Below, piece by piece: positions 50,918-61,100 of a stretch of DNA of 64,000 nt. The first letter of the stretch is position 1. Each line of letters starts with the position of its first letter. The stretch is from the NCBI RefSeq assembly GCF_000421545.1, contig NZ_ATXF01000010.1, positions 62,001 to 126,000 of the forward strand, given 5' to 3'. Origin of the DNA: Agromyces italicus DSM 16388. GTDB lineage: Bacteria; Actinomycetota; Actinomycetes; Actinomycetales; Microbacteriaceae. Both the position numbers and the translations under genes were made by a program. The notes under the pieces were generated by a model that was not told the DNA's origin, ran no database searches, and worked only from the letters and a program-made list of their open reading frames with translations.

Positions 50918-52544
50918 GCCCGACGTAGAGCAGTCGGCGCTCCTCGTCGATCGCGTCGAAGCCCTTCGCATAGCTGATCGGCAGCATTCCCTCGGTGAGG
51001 CCGACGAGGTAGACCTCGTCCCACTCGAGCCCCTTCGCCGAGTGGAGCGTCGCGAGCGTCACGACCGCGAGCGCGGGCTCGTGCTGCGCCTCGGCGCGCG
51101 CCCGCAGATCGTCGGCGAACTGGCGGAAGGTGGTGCCCTCGGGAGCATCGTCGACGAGACGCGCGATCGCGTTGAGCGACTCCCATCTGGTGCGCACGGC
51201 GCCGGGGCCTTCGGGCGCCTGCACGCTCCAGCCGAGCGAGCGCAGCACGTCGCTCACCGATTTGAACAGCGGCTCCCCCGTGATCGTGAGCGCCGCGGCG
51301 CGGAGGGCGTGCACCGCCTCGCGCACCTCGGGCTGGTCGAAGAAGCGCGCGGCTCCGCGCACGCGCGAGCCGACGCCGACCTCGTCGAGCGCCCGCTCGA
51401 GGATGGCCGACTGCGAGTTCACGCGCATCAGCACCGCGATGCCCTCGGGTGCGGCGCCCGCGTCGATGCGATCCCTGATGCGGGTCGCCACACCCCTGGC
51501 CTCGGCGAGATCGGAGGCGTACTCGGTGAGCCCCGGCTCGGGCGCGCGCTCGCTGCTCGCCACGGCGGCGAGCCGCAGTGCACCCTCGCGACCGCGCATG
51601 AGCCGGTTCGCCGTGTCGACGATCCGACCGCTCGAACGGTAGTTGCGTTCGAGGCGCACGACCGTCGCCTCGGAGTAGCGTCGCTCGAAGCCGAGGAGGT
51701 AGCTCGAGCTCGCCCCCGCGAAGGAGTAGATGGTCTGGCTCGCGTCGCCGACCACGCAGAGCTCGCTGCGATCACCGAGCCAGAGCTCGAGCAACTGCTG
51801 CTGGGCGGGCGAGACGTCCTGGTACTCGTCGACGATGAAGTGGCGGTAGCTCTCGCGCACCTGCATCGCGACGGATGGCTCCGACTCGATCATTCCGGCG
51901 GTCGCGAGCAGCACGTCCTCGAAGTCGAGCATGCGCCGCTCGTCTTTCACGTGCTCGTACGACTCGACGAGCTCGAGGAACTGCTCGGCGGTGAGCCGTC
52001 CCGGCGCGCCTCGACTCGCGAGCCGCGCCGCGTACCATTCGGGCCCCTGCACGCTCACCTTGCGCCGCTCGATCTCGGCCGCGACGTCGCGGAGGGTCGC
52101 CACGTCGACCTTGAGCTTCACCCGCTCGGCGGCCTGCCCGAGCAGGCGGCCTTTGTAGTCGAGCACGCGCGGCGCCGGGCCGCCGACGACGATCGGCCAG
52201 AAGTGATTCAGCTGCGCAAGCGCCGCCGCGTGGAAGGTGCGGGCGCGGACGGCCCCCGCACCGAGTGCGCCGAGCCGCGCGCGGAGCTCGGCGGCGGCGC
52301 GCGAGGTGAAGGTGAGCGCCATCACTCGCGCCGGGTCGTACGCACCGGAGGCGACGCCGTAGGCGATGCGGTGCGTGATCGCCCGGGTCTTGCCCGTGCC
52401 GGCGCCCGCGAGCACGCAGACCGGCCCGTGCAAGGCCTCGGCGACGACACGCTGCTCGTCGTCGAGCCCGTCGAGCAGCGGATCGCCCGTCGCGGCTCCG
52501 GGTTCGGCTGCGTCGATCGCGCTCGCGCCGGGGCCGACCGTCAC
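50757..52544 (-). CDS. UvrD/Rep-type superfamily 1 DNA helicase (UvrD2-like, no HRDC domain)
   Basis: 595 residues. Motifs in order: Q-motif GLDDEQRVVAEA, Walker A LAGAGTGKT, MALTFTSRAAAEL, Walker B HFIVDEYQDVSPAQQQLLEL, GDASQTIYSFAGAS, VVRLERNYRSSGRI, and motif VI RLLYVGLTRARHRLEL. It translocates 3'-5' on DNA. The position next to nudC matches mycobacterial UvrD2, but UvrD2 has a C-terminal HRDC domain and is about 100 residues longer. This protein ends about 40 residues after motif VI. The start is set at GTG 52544, which overlaps the nudC stop as GTGA; GTG 52556 is possible. Confidence 0.9.
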   Translation of the reverse strand: MTVGPGASAIDAAEPGAATGDPLLDGLDDEQRVVAEALHGPVCVLAGAGTGKTRAITHRIAYGVASGAYDPARVMALTFTSRAAAELRARLGALGAGAVRARTFHAAALAQLNHFWPIVVGGPAPRVLDYKGRLLGQAAERVKLKVDVATLRDVAAEIERRKVSVQGPEWYAARLASRGAPGRLTAEQFLELVESYEHVKDERRMLDFEDVLLATAGMIESEPSVAMQVRESYRHFIVDEYQDVSPAQQQLLELWLGDRSELCVVGDASQTIYSFAGASSSYLLGFERRYSEATVVRLERNYRSSGRIVDTANRLMRGREGALRLAAVASSERAPEPGLTEYASDLAEARGVATRIRDRIDAGAAPEGIAVLMRVNSQSAILERALDEVGVGSRVRGAARFFDQPEVREAVHALRAAALTITGEPLFKSVSDVLRSLGWSVQAPEGPGAVRTRWESLNAIARLVDDAPEGTTFRQFADDLRARAEAQHEPALAVVTLATLHSAKGLEWDEVYLVGLTEGMLPISYAKGFDAIDEERRLLYVGLTRARHRLELSWARLGDGQRGEREPSRFLQELDNRTRDGGGGSQTASRPRPRA

Positions 52545-53500
52545 GAGACCGACCACTCAGGCGAGCGATCGGGTGCCGCGACCGGCCCGCCGTACCAGTG
52601 TTCGATGAGCCAGCGGGCGATCGAGGTCTCGCCCGGCAGGGTCACCCCGCCCCACGACTCGGCGAGCTCCTCGCGGCTGAACCAGCGGAGCTCGAGGATC
52701 TCCTCGCCGTCGGGCTTCGCGTCTGCCGGATCGACCCCGGGGGCGATCCGGGCCGCGAACCCGAGCATGAGGCTCGCCGGGAACGGCCACGGCTGCGAGC
52801 CCAGATACTCGACCCGGTCGACGACGAGCCCCGCCTCCTCGTGGATCTCCCGCACGACCGCGTCCTCGAGCGACTCGCCCGGTTCGACGAACCCGGCGAG
52901 CAGCGAGAAGCGCCGCTGCTCCCACATCGCGTTCGACCCGAGCAGCAACCGGTCGTCGTCGTCGGTGACGAGCACGATCACCGCCGCGTCGGTGCGCGGG
53001 AACAGCATCGCGGCATCCTGGTCGCAGCGCCTCGCCCAGCCCGCCTGTACGGGCGTCGTCGTCGCCCCGCATCGCGGGCAGAAACCGTGCGACGCGTGCC
53101 AGTTCGCGAGCGCGAGGGCTTCGACGAAGAGCCCCGTGCCGAGTTCGTCGAGCGCGGTCGCCGCGTCGCGGAGCCCGACCCAGCGCGCCGCCTCGGGCTC
53201 GACGGCCGCGGCGGTCTCGTCGTCGACGACTCGCAGCTCGTAGGCGCGTGCGGGGGTGTCGCCACGACCGAGGTACGCGCGCAGCATCCCTGCCGGCGCC
53301 TCAGCCGGCTGGAAGAACTCGAGCGCCGGCGCCGAGCCCTCGACCTGCTCGGCGAGGAGCGCGCGATCGCCGTGGACGAGCATCACCCGCGACGCGGGAT
53401 CGGCGTCGAAGGCGTCGAAGATCGCCGGATCGGCGCGCCGCTCGGCGTCGCGATCGATCACGGCACGCGCGAACGGCGGAGTCGGGCCCTCGTCGGTCAC
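52541..53500 (-). CDS. nudC: NAD(+) diphosphatase, NudC family
   Basis: 319 residues. It hydrolyses NADH/NAD+ (and decaps NAD-RNA) to NMN(H) and AMP. The Nudix box GFVEPGESLEDAVVREIHEE then AGL is complete, followed by the NudC-specific SQPWPFPASLM. The zinc ribbon has CPRCG and one further Cys (ARRCDQD). The fourth ligand Cys of classical NudC is replaced, so zinc binding may be altered. The GTG start has AGAGGGG upstream. It is the first gene of the nudC-uvrD pair, joined by a GTGA overlap. Confidence 0.92.
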   Translation of the reverse strand: MTDEGPTPPFARAVIDRDAERRADPAIFDAFDADPASRVMLVHGDRALLAEQVEGSAPALEFFQPAEAPAGMLRAYLGRGDTPARAYELRVVDDETAAAVEPEAARWVGLRDAATALDELGTGLFVEALALANWHASHGFCPRCGATTTPVQAGWARRCDQDAAMLFPRTDAAVIVLVTDDDDRLLLGSNAMWEQRRFSLLAGFVEPGESLEDAVVREIHEEAGLVVDRVEYLGSQPWPFPASLMLGFAARIAPGVDPADAKPDGEEILELRWFSREELAESWGGVTLPGETSIARWLIEHWYGGPVAAPDRSPEWSVS

Positions 53501-53587
53501 TGCGCCCCTCTCGCGGTCGGATGCGGAGTCGGCGGGAAGGTGTGGCGGTCGCCCGTCGCCGGGAGATGCCTGCTTAAGCTGAATGCC

Positions 53588-54868
53588 ATGGCCAGACCCC
53601 CACTCACTCTAGCCGCGTTGGCCACGGCAGCGGTGCCCGGACTCGAGGTCAGCGCCGCGCGGGCGCACACCCGACGCAGCCACGGGGCCTTCGACGCCGT
53701 CGAGTTCCGCACCACAGACGACCGCCGCCTCATCATCCGGGTTCCGCGTTCGCAGGCCGCCGAATCCGAGCAGTCGGCCGACCTCGTGGCGTTGCGCGCC
53801 CTCACGCCGGGCGTCCGCAGCCGCCTCGACTTCGCGGTGCCCTCGTTCATCGGGCAGGCGCCGATCGACGGCACGCGCGCCGTGGTCACCGAGTTCATCC
53901 CGGGGGTCGTCTCGACCGCCGACCAGCTGACCGCGCACGAGCGCCTCGCCGAGTCGGTCGGACTCGCCATCGCGGCGATCCACTCGCTGCCGACGGGATT
54001 CGTCGGCGACGCCGGCCTCCCCCGGCAGGACGCCGTGGAGACCCGCGAATCGGTGGTCGCCCTCATCGGCCGGGCCGCCGACACCGGGCGACTGCCCGCC
54101 GCGCTCCTGCGCCGCTGGGAGGAGGCCACCGACGACGACACACTCTGGCGGTTCCGCCCGACCGTCGTGCACGGCACGCTCACCGCCGATTCGATCCTGA
54201 ACGACGGCGAGACGGTGACCGGGGTGCTCGGGTGGTCGGGGCTCGCCGAGAGCGACCCGGCCCGCGACCTGCACTGGCTGCTGACCTGCCGCGGTGCCGC
54301 CGCCGAGCGCGCGCTCGGCGCGTACATCGCGGCCCGCGAGGGCGGCGCCGACGCCCACCTGCCGCAGCGCGCGCTGCTCTACGGCGAACTCGAACTCGCG
54401 CGATGGTTGCTGCACGGCATCGACGAGCACGATGACGCCATCGTCGATGACGCCGTTGGCCTCCTCGACGGGTTGGTCGAAAGCGTCCACGATCATTCGA
54501 GCGAGCCGCTCTCCCCCGAGACGGGACCGATCCTCGCGGTCGACGACGTCGAGCGGCTGCTCGACGAGACCCCGCTCGATCGGCTGCCCGCCGAGCGCGG
54601 CGGTGCCATGCTCACCGACAGCTACGACTTCTCGGAACTCGATCGGCAGGCGCTTCGCACGAGCGGCGCACCGCCCATGGATGCCACGGCGCCGATCCCG
54701 CTCGATCTCAGCGACTGGGGCGACGCGGCTCCCGACGGCGCCACTGCGCCCGACGGCGACCCGGACGCGGCGACGCGCGATCACGCCCGCGGCGATGACC
54801 GCTCGACGGGCGCCCCCTCGGGCGACGTCACCGACGACCAGGCCCGCCGCAACTCCGCCTCGTCGTAG
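53588..54868 (+). CDS. Aminoglycoside/macrolide phosphotransferase-like protein with degenerate active site
   Basis: 426 residues with the two-lobed phosphotransferase (APH/ChoK) fold: FDAVEFRTTDDRRLIIRVPR with the N-lobe, AVVTEFIPGV as hinge, and then the catalytic loop. The loop normally reads HGDLxxxN, but here it is H195-G-T197-L-T-A-D-S202 (VVHGTLTADSIL). The metal-binding ID(W/F) is LGW (G215). The catalytic Asp, the Asn and the metal Asp are therefore all missing, and the protein is predicted not to phosphorylate. The Pro/Asp-rich C-terminal tail of about 90 residues overlaps the convergent AdnB-like gene by 88 bases. TAAGCT (53575-53580) ends seven bases before the ATG (leaderless). 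Confidence 0.82.
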   Translation: MARPPLTLAALATAAVPGLEVSAARAHTRRSHGAFDAVEFRTTDDRRLIIRVPRSQAAESEQSADLVALRALTPGVRSRLDFAVPSFIGQAPIDGTRAVVTEFIPGVVSTADQLTAHERLAESVGLAIAAIHSLPTGFVGDAGLPRQDAVETRESVVALIGRAADTGRLPAALLRRWEEATDDDTLWRFRPTVVHGTLTADSILNDGETVTGVLGWSGLAESDPARDLHWLLTCRGAAAERALGAYIAAREGGADAHLPQRALLYGELELARWLLHGIDEHDDAIVDDAVGLLDGLVESVHDHSSEPLSPETGPILAVDDVERLLDETPLDRLPAERGGAMLTDSYDFSELDRQALRTSGAPPMDATAPIPLDLSDWGDAAPDGATAPDGDPDAATRDHARGDDRSTGAPSGDVTDDQARRNSASS

Positions 54869-57800
54869 ATGCGATCGGGCCTGATCACCCGATCGTCCTC
54901 GACGAAGTAGAAGACGGCATCGACGACGGCCGGGTCGACTCCCGCCCACGTCGCGTACGCGAGACGATAGAGGGCCAGCTGGGTCTGCTTGAGTTCGAGG
55001 TCGCGCGCGTCGCGCGGCGCCTTTCCCGTCTTCCAGTCGACGACCTGCACGCGAATGCCTCGCGTGCCGAGCTCCGACTCGGGGGCGATGTCGTAGACCG
55101 CGTCGAGCTTGCAGACGAACACGTTGCCGCCGATCGGGAGGTGGAGTTCGAGTTCGACGGCGGCGGGCCTGCGGTCGCCCCACTCGGAGGCGGCGAAGGT
55201 CGACTGCAGCGCGCGAAGGCGTTCGGGGGCGACCTCGCCGTGCGCCGGATCGACGCTCACGACCTCGTCGCCGTCGAGCGCGTCGCCGTGCAGCGCCTCG
55301 CCGTCGAGCGCGTCGAGATCGCGGAACCCGTCGAGATCGCCGAACCCGTCGCGATCGCCGAACCCGACGACCGGGTCGAGCGATCGCAGCTCGACCCATT
55401 CATGGAAGAGCGTGCCGATGCGCGTCGCGCGGAACGGTCGCTGGGGCATCGGCCGCCTGAGCGCGGCCGCGACGGAGAGCGGGTCGTCGACGTAGTCCTT
55501 GAATCGCGACGCAGGCACCCGCACCGGAATCTCGGGTGACTCCGCGGGCTCATGGCGGCGGCGGCGCTCCTCGAGCAGGAGCCGAAGCTCGTCGGCCAGC
55601 CGTGGACCGATGCCCGCACCGCTCGGCCGCAGCGCGGCGGCGCGCACGGCCTCGGCGGCGGCTTCGACCGCGCCGCGCCGACGGCCGAGCGGGTCGAGGG
55701 GCCACCTGACGCGCTCGGCGGTGCCGGTGCGCGGATTCTCGTCGTGCTCGGGCGCCGCGGGCAGGAGGTCGATCGACACGATGCCCGCCTGCACGAGTTC
55801 GCGGAGGAACGGGCTCGGCTGCCGCGGCGCCTTCTGCGTCGACCACCACGAACCGCTGAGCAGCAACTCGCTGCGGGCACGCGTCAACGCCACATAGGCG
55901 AGCCGGCGCTCCTCCTCTGCGTGGCGCTCGCGATTCTCCTCGGCGAACGCCGAGACGGCGGCGTCGAACTCGGCCTGACTCTGCACCCCGCGCCACTGCA
56001 GCTCGGGGAGTTCGTCGGCGTCGCCCTTGAACTCGTTCGGCAGTTCGCCGAACGCGAGCCACCCCTTCGTCGACCGGGGCTTCGACGGCACCTCCGCGTC
56101 GACCATGCGCGGAATCGCCACGAGATCCCATTCGAGACCCTTCGAGCCGTGGATCGACAGGACCTGCACCGCACCAGGCTCGGGCTCGTCCTGCCTGGGC
56201 GAGAGCCGGTCGCGCTGCTCGGCCTCGGTGAGCCACGTGAGGAACGCCCCGAGCGTCGGCTGCTCGCTCATCTCGACGAAGCCGACGAGCAGTTCGTCGA
56301 ATGCCTCGAGGCTCGGCGCGCCGAGCGGCTGCGTCGCGTTCGCCACCACCTCGAGGTCGAGCAGCAGCTCCTGCTGCACGAGGCTCACGAAGTCGATGAG
56401 CCCGAGGCCCGCCCGCCGGCGAAGCGCCTGGAGCTGCGCGCCGGCGCGGCGCATGCGCGCGAGCCCGATCTCGCTGAAGCCGCGCAGCGCTGAATGCTCA
56501 TCGGGTGCGGTGAGGAGGAAGTCGAGTGCATCGACGATCGAGGGCGACTCGTCGACCGCGATCGAGGCTCGGAGACCGCGCCGCACCTCGTCGGCCAGTC
56601 GCCGACTCGCGAGGTCGCGATCGGCGAGCCATTTCGCGAGCGAGCGCAGGGCGTCGAGATCGGCCGGACCGATGCGCCAGCGTGCGCCGCCGAGCACTCG
56701 CACGAGCTCCGAGCCCGCCGAGGGGTCGTGCACCACGCGAAGCACGCACACGAGGTCGGCGATGACGGGCTGGTCGAGCAGCCCCGCCATGCCGAGCACG
56801 TGCACCGGCACTCCGCGCGCGCGGAGTGCTTCGGTGAAGACGTCGACGTTGGCGAAGGTGCGGCAGAGCAGTGCGCCGCTCACCGCTTCGCGACCGCGGC
56901 CGAGGCGCTTCGCGAACCAGTCTGCGACGGAGGCGGCCTCGTCGTCGATGGTCTCGCTCCAACTCACCTCGAGGCGGCCCGGCCCCGCGAAGGGCGAGGC
57001 GCTGAGCGGCGCTTTCGGGATGCCGGCGTCGAGCGGGCCGATGAGGGTGTTGGCGGCGTCGAGCACGATACGGGGATTGCGCCAGCTCGTCGACAGGTCG
57101 TACACCGCAGCCTCGCCGCCCGCCGCGAAGTCGCGCCCGAATCGTGCCAGGTTCGCGGCACTCGCGCCGCGCCAGCCGTAGATCGACTGGTCGGGGTCGC
57201 CGACCGCCATCACGGCGTGATCGCCGAAGAGCACCGACAGCAGGCGCGTCTGCACGACGCTCGTGTCTTGATATTCGTCGAGGAGCACCGTGCGGTAGCG
57301 CTCGCGGTGCGCGGTGACGACCTCGGGGTGCCGCTCGCAGATCGCGAGCGCGAGCGAGACCTGGTCGGAGAACTCGACGAAGCCGCGCTGCTGCTTGACC
57401 GTCGCGTACGCGTCGGCGAGTTCGAGGAGGGGCGGCAACGCGCCGATGACGCCCAGCGCATCGACGAAGGAGGCGAAGTCGGTGCGCTTCCTCGGCGCCT
57501 CGATCGGCAGCCCCTCCATCTGGAGGAAGTCGCGCACCGTCACTCGAACGTCGCGGCTGTCGGCGACGTTCTCGGCGAGGGCGCGGCTGAGGCCGAGCAC
57601 CGCACCGGTCACCTTCTCGAGCGAGGCGTCGAGTTCGACCAGCCGTGGGTCGGCAGCGGCGGCGACCACTCCGCGGGCGAGCTGCCAGGCGGCGGCCTCG
57701 CCGAGTACGGAGGCGTCGGGCTCGCGCCCGATGAGCATCGCATGCTCGCGGTAGATCGAGCTCGCGAAGGCGTTGTACGTGCCGACCGCCGCCGACTCGA

Positions 57801-58113
57801 TCGGGTCGAGCGACACGGCGGCGATGCCCTCGTCGACGAGCTGCGCCACCCGCTCGCGCACGCGCTCGGCCAGTTCGCCGGCCGCCTTGCGGGTGAAGGT
57901 GAGCCCCAGCACTTCGGGCACCTCGACGTGCCCGTTCGCAAGGAGCCAGACGACGCGGTTCGCCATCGTCTCGGTCTTGCCGCTTCCTGCTCCGGCAACG
58001 ACGATGCTCTGACCCTGCGGATCGGCCTCGATGACCGCGCGCTGCTCGGGCGTCGGAGCGTGCAGGCCGAGACGTGTGGCGATCTCGAGCGCGCTCAGCG
58101 CCTCGCCGCTCAT
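54781..58113 (-). CDS. adnB: AdnB-like helicase-nuclease subunit
   Basis: 1110 residues. N-terminal SF1 helicase: VVAGAGSGKTETM (Walker A, about residue 37), VLGLTFTRKAAGELAERV, TVLLDEYQDTSVVQTRLLSV (intact DExQD Walker B), GDPDQSIYGWRGA, SIHGSKGLEWDLVAIPRMVD, and VALTRAR. C-terminal RecB-like nuclease: GTLFHEWVELRS, LDAVYDI, and VVDWKTGK (D1026, K1028). In mycobacteria AdnAB resects DNA ends, with AdnB as the lead motor; the intact motifs here fit AdnB. A low-complexity insert (GFGDRDGFGDLDGFRDLDAL) lies in the nuclease domain. The start overlaps the AdnA stop as ATGA. Confidence 0.88.
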   Translation of the reverse strand: MSGEALSALEIATRLGLHAPTPEQRAVIEADPQGQSIVVAGAGSGKTETMANRVVWLLANGHVEVPEVLGLTFTRKAAGELAERVRERVAQLVDEGIAAVSLDPIESAAVGTYNAFASSIYREHAMLIGREPDASVLGEAAAWQLARGVVAAAADPRLVELDASLEKVTGAVLGLSRALAENVADSRDVRVTVRDFLQMEGLPIEAPRKRTDFASFVDALGVIGALPPLLELADAYATVKQQRGFVEFSDQVSLALAICERHPEVVTAHRERYRTVLLDEYQDTSVVQTRLLSVLFGDHAVMAVGDPDQSIYGWRGASAANLARFGRDFAAGGEAAVYDLSTSWRNPRIVLDAANTLIGPLDAGIPKAPLSASPFAGPGRLEVSWSETIDDEAASVADWFAKRLGRGREAVSGALLCRTFANVDVFTEALRARGVPVHVLGMAGLLDQPVIADLVCVLRVVHDPSAGSELVRVLGGARWRIGPADLDALRSLAKWLADRDLASRRLADEVRRGLRASIAVDESPSIVDALDFLLTAPDEHSALRGFSEIGLARMRRAGAQLQALRRRAGLGLIDFVSLVQQELLLDLEVVANATQPLGAPSLEAFDELLVGFVEMSEQPTLGAFLTWLTEAEQRDRLSPRQDEPEPGAVQVLSIHGSKGLEWDLVAIPRMVDAEVPSKPRSTKGWLAFGELPNEFKGDADELPELQWRGVQSQAEFDAAVSAFAEENRERHAEEERRLAYVALTRARSELLLSGSWWSTQKAPRQPSPFLRELVQAGIVSIDLLPAAPEHDENPRTGTAERVRWPLDPLGRRRGAVEAAAEAVRAAALRPSGAGIGPRLADELRLLLEERRRRHEPAESPEIPVRVPASRFKDYVDDPLSVAAALRRPMPQRPFRATRIGTLFHEWVELRSLDPVVGFGDRDGFGDLDGFRDLDALDGEALHGDALDGDEVVSVDPAHGEVAPERLRALQSTFAASEWGDRRPAAVELELHLPIGGNVFVCKLDAVYDIAPESELGTRGIRVQVVDWKTGKAPRDARDLELKQTQLALYRLAYATWAGVDPAVVDAVFYFVEDDRVIRPDRIYDEAELRRAWSSVTSPEGAPVERSSPRA

Positions 58114-61100
58114 GCCGAGACCGCCGGCACGAGGTGCACGCGATACTGCCAGGCGCCGAAGCGCGAGCCGAAGCCGAGCTCGGCGGGCCCGTCGAAGGAG
58201 CCGCCGGCCATCGTCTGCGCGACCGCATCGAGCCGCTCGCGGAAGAGCGCCTCGGCCTCGTCGTCGAACGGCTGCTGCGCACGCTCGGTGTAGCCGCTCC
58301 CGGAGGCGGGTTTCGCGAGGTAGACGAGCTTCGCCCCGCCAAGAGTGCCTCGGTTCGGCACCGCACCCGCCCGTGCGGCCAGCTGGTAGGCGGCGAGCTG
58401 CGGGTGAGCGGCGGTCTGCGCCGCCGTCGGCGGGGTGCGCCCGGTCTTCAGGTCGACGATGACCGTCGTGCCGTCGGCGGAGGCCTCGACCCGGTCGATC
58501 GTGCCCGTGATGCGAACCCGCCCGAGTTCGAGGGTGAATCGCCCCTCGGCCTCGAGCAGCACCTTGCCGTCGTCGGCGAAGCCGGCGAGGTAGTCGGCAG
58601 CGCCCTCGGCCATGCGCCGCGCGCCGCGCCGCTCGCGCTCGGCGACCCACCCCGCCTCGAAGCGGATCTCTCGCAGTCGCTCCTCGACACCGGCCCACAG
58701 CGCCTCGATGCTCGTGTCGCCGTCGTCGCGAGCGCCGGCCTCTTCGACCACGGCGTGCACGATCGTGCCGATCGAGGCCGCGATGCCCGACGGGGGCGAC
58801 GCCACATGATCGATGAACCAACCGAGCGGGGACTCTTCGACGCGGTCGATCTGCGACGGCGAGACGGCGACCATCGCTTCGGGGTCGCCCTCGAGATCGA
58901 CGAGCGGAGCAGTCGTCGAGGCCTCTGCGAGCCCGTACCAGTCGTCGGGGTGGGCACCCGGCACGCCGGCCTCGGCGAGCAGCGCGAGCGCAGCCGGGGC
59001 TTCGCCCGACGGGGACGCCATGCTCTCTCGGCGAAGCGCGCCGACGAGGCCCCGGAGGTGCAGCGGTCGACCACGCGGCGCCCGCAGCCGATCGGACGCA
59101 TAGCCCATCAGCATCGAGGGCTGCTCGTCGTCGTTCGCGGTGCAGCTGAGCACGAGCTGGCGTTCGGCGCGCGAGGCGGCGAGGGCGAACAGGCGCAGCT
59201 CGTCGCTGCGGACGGCGATGCGGGCCTCGGGCACGGACTCGACGGTCGGCAACGGCGCACCCGCACGCACGGCCGCGGCGGTGCGCGCGAGGAGGCCCGC
59301 GTGCAGCAGGGTGCCGCGGGGCCGGAGGTTCGGCCAGACGCCGTCTTGCAGCCCTGCCACGACGACGACCGAGAACGCGCGGCCGATGAGCGCCGGCGGC
59401 GTCGTCACGAGCACTGTCTCGGCGCTGCGCTGCGGCGCGAGCGAGTCTTCGGGCAGCTCGCTCGCGAGCACCTCGTCGACGAAGCGCACCGCCGGCGCGT
59501 CGGGCTCGCGCTCGACGAACCGCTGCGCCGCGGCGAAGAGCGCCACTGCGGCGTCGAGCGAGCGGTTCGCCTCATCGGCGAGCACACCGGTGCCCGCCGC
59601 CTGCGCCCCCCACTCGGCGGCGAGCCCGCTGCCCTCCCACAGGGCCCAGAGCAGTTCTTCGACGGTGCGGCCGCGCGCGGCCTCGGCACGCGCCTTGGCG
59701 ACGAGCTTGGCGAGCCGCGCCGCCCGCCGGGCCGGCGCCGCGTCGATCGAGTCGAAGCCGCCGGGGGCGCCGAGCGCCTCGACGAGCAGTTCGTCGCCCG
59801 TGCGGTCGCCGCCGTTCGCGAGCTCCTCGTGGCGGAGGGCGAGGCGCAGGCGACGGAGCCCGACCCCGTCGAGGCGCCCGATCGGCCCGGTCAGCAGCGC
59901 GACCGCGAGCTCGGCGGTGAGCGGCTCGCGCTCGAGCACCAGGGAGGCGGCCGTGAGCAGGGCCGCCGCGGCTGGGGCGTCGCGGAGGGCGGTGCGTGCG
60001 GCGCTGCCCGCGGTCGGCACCTCGGCGAGCGCGAGCCCTCGCTCGAAGGCGGGCACGTCGCCGCCCGAGCGCAGGACGACGGCCATCTCGGACCAGGGCA
60101 CGCCGTCGAGGAGGTGGCGCTCGCGGAGCACGGCCGCCACGGCACGGCACTCGGCCGCGTGCGAGGGGGCCTCGATTCCGACGACGGGCGCAAGGGGCGC
60201 ACGCGCCGGCGGGGCTGGATCGGGAACGGCCGAACCCGAACGCACCGGCGCGGCCGAGGCATCCGACGCGACCGACGCCCCGGCGACCGGGGCGACCCGG
60301 TGCGCACCGCCGAGCGCGGCACCGATGTGGGCCGTCGCCGACTGCACGACCGCGCGGAGTTCGCGCGTGCCTCGGTGAACGACCAGCAGCACGTGCCGCT
60401 CGACCGCGGCGCCGTCGAGCACGTTCGAGAGCGCGCCGAGCAGTTCGGGGCGACCGCCGCGGAAGCCGTTGCTCGCGACGTCGGGGTCGCCGATCGCGAC
60501 CACCTGGACCCCGCGCGCGGCGAAGGCGCCGAGGAGCGCCGCAGTCGCCTCGGTCGCCTCCTGCGCGTCGTCGACGACGATGAGCCTGAGCCGGGCGAGC
60601 AGGCCGAGCGCAGCGGCCGCGCCGGCGTCGTCGACGCTCCGGCGCACGACGGCCGCCGCGAACGCCGCGAGTTCGGCCGAATCGAACTGATTCGGTCGCA
60701 GCTGCGCCTTCACCTCGTCGTACTCGGCGAGGAAGTCGGCCGCCGCCACCCACTCGGGGCGTTCGCAGCGCTCGCCGAGCCGGGCCAGCGTCGCGGCGTC
60801 GACGCCGTGCTCGACGGCGCGCATGAGCAGCTCGCGCAGCTCGGTGCGGAACCCTCGGAGCACCCGCACCTCGGGGGTCAGCGGGTCGGGCCACTCAGGG
60901 CCGAACCCGTCGCGGATGCCGCCGTCGAGCAGCTCGCCGACGATGTGGTCGTGCTCGGCACCCGTGAGCAGGGTCACCGAGGCACCCGTGTACGCGCGCA
61001 CGAGCTGGAAGGCGATCGAGTTGGCGGTGCGGGCGAGCGGGCCGCGCGTCGTGAGGCCGAGCCGCACGGCGAGCGCGTCGCGGAGCGCGGTCGCCGCGGT

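Noticed and set aside
53588-54868. An antibiotic-resistance phosphotransferase
   Set aside because: The fold matches, but the catalytic Asp, Asn and metal Asp are replaced, and the gene lies in a conserved housekeeping block.
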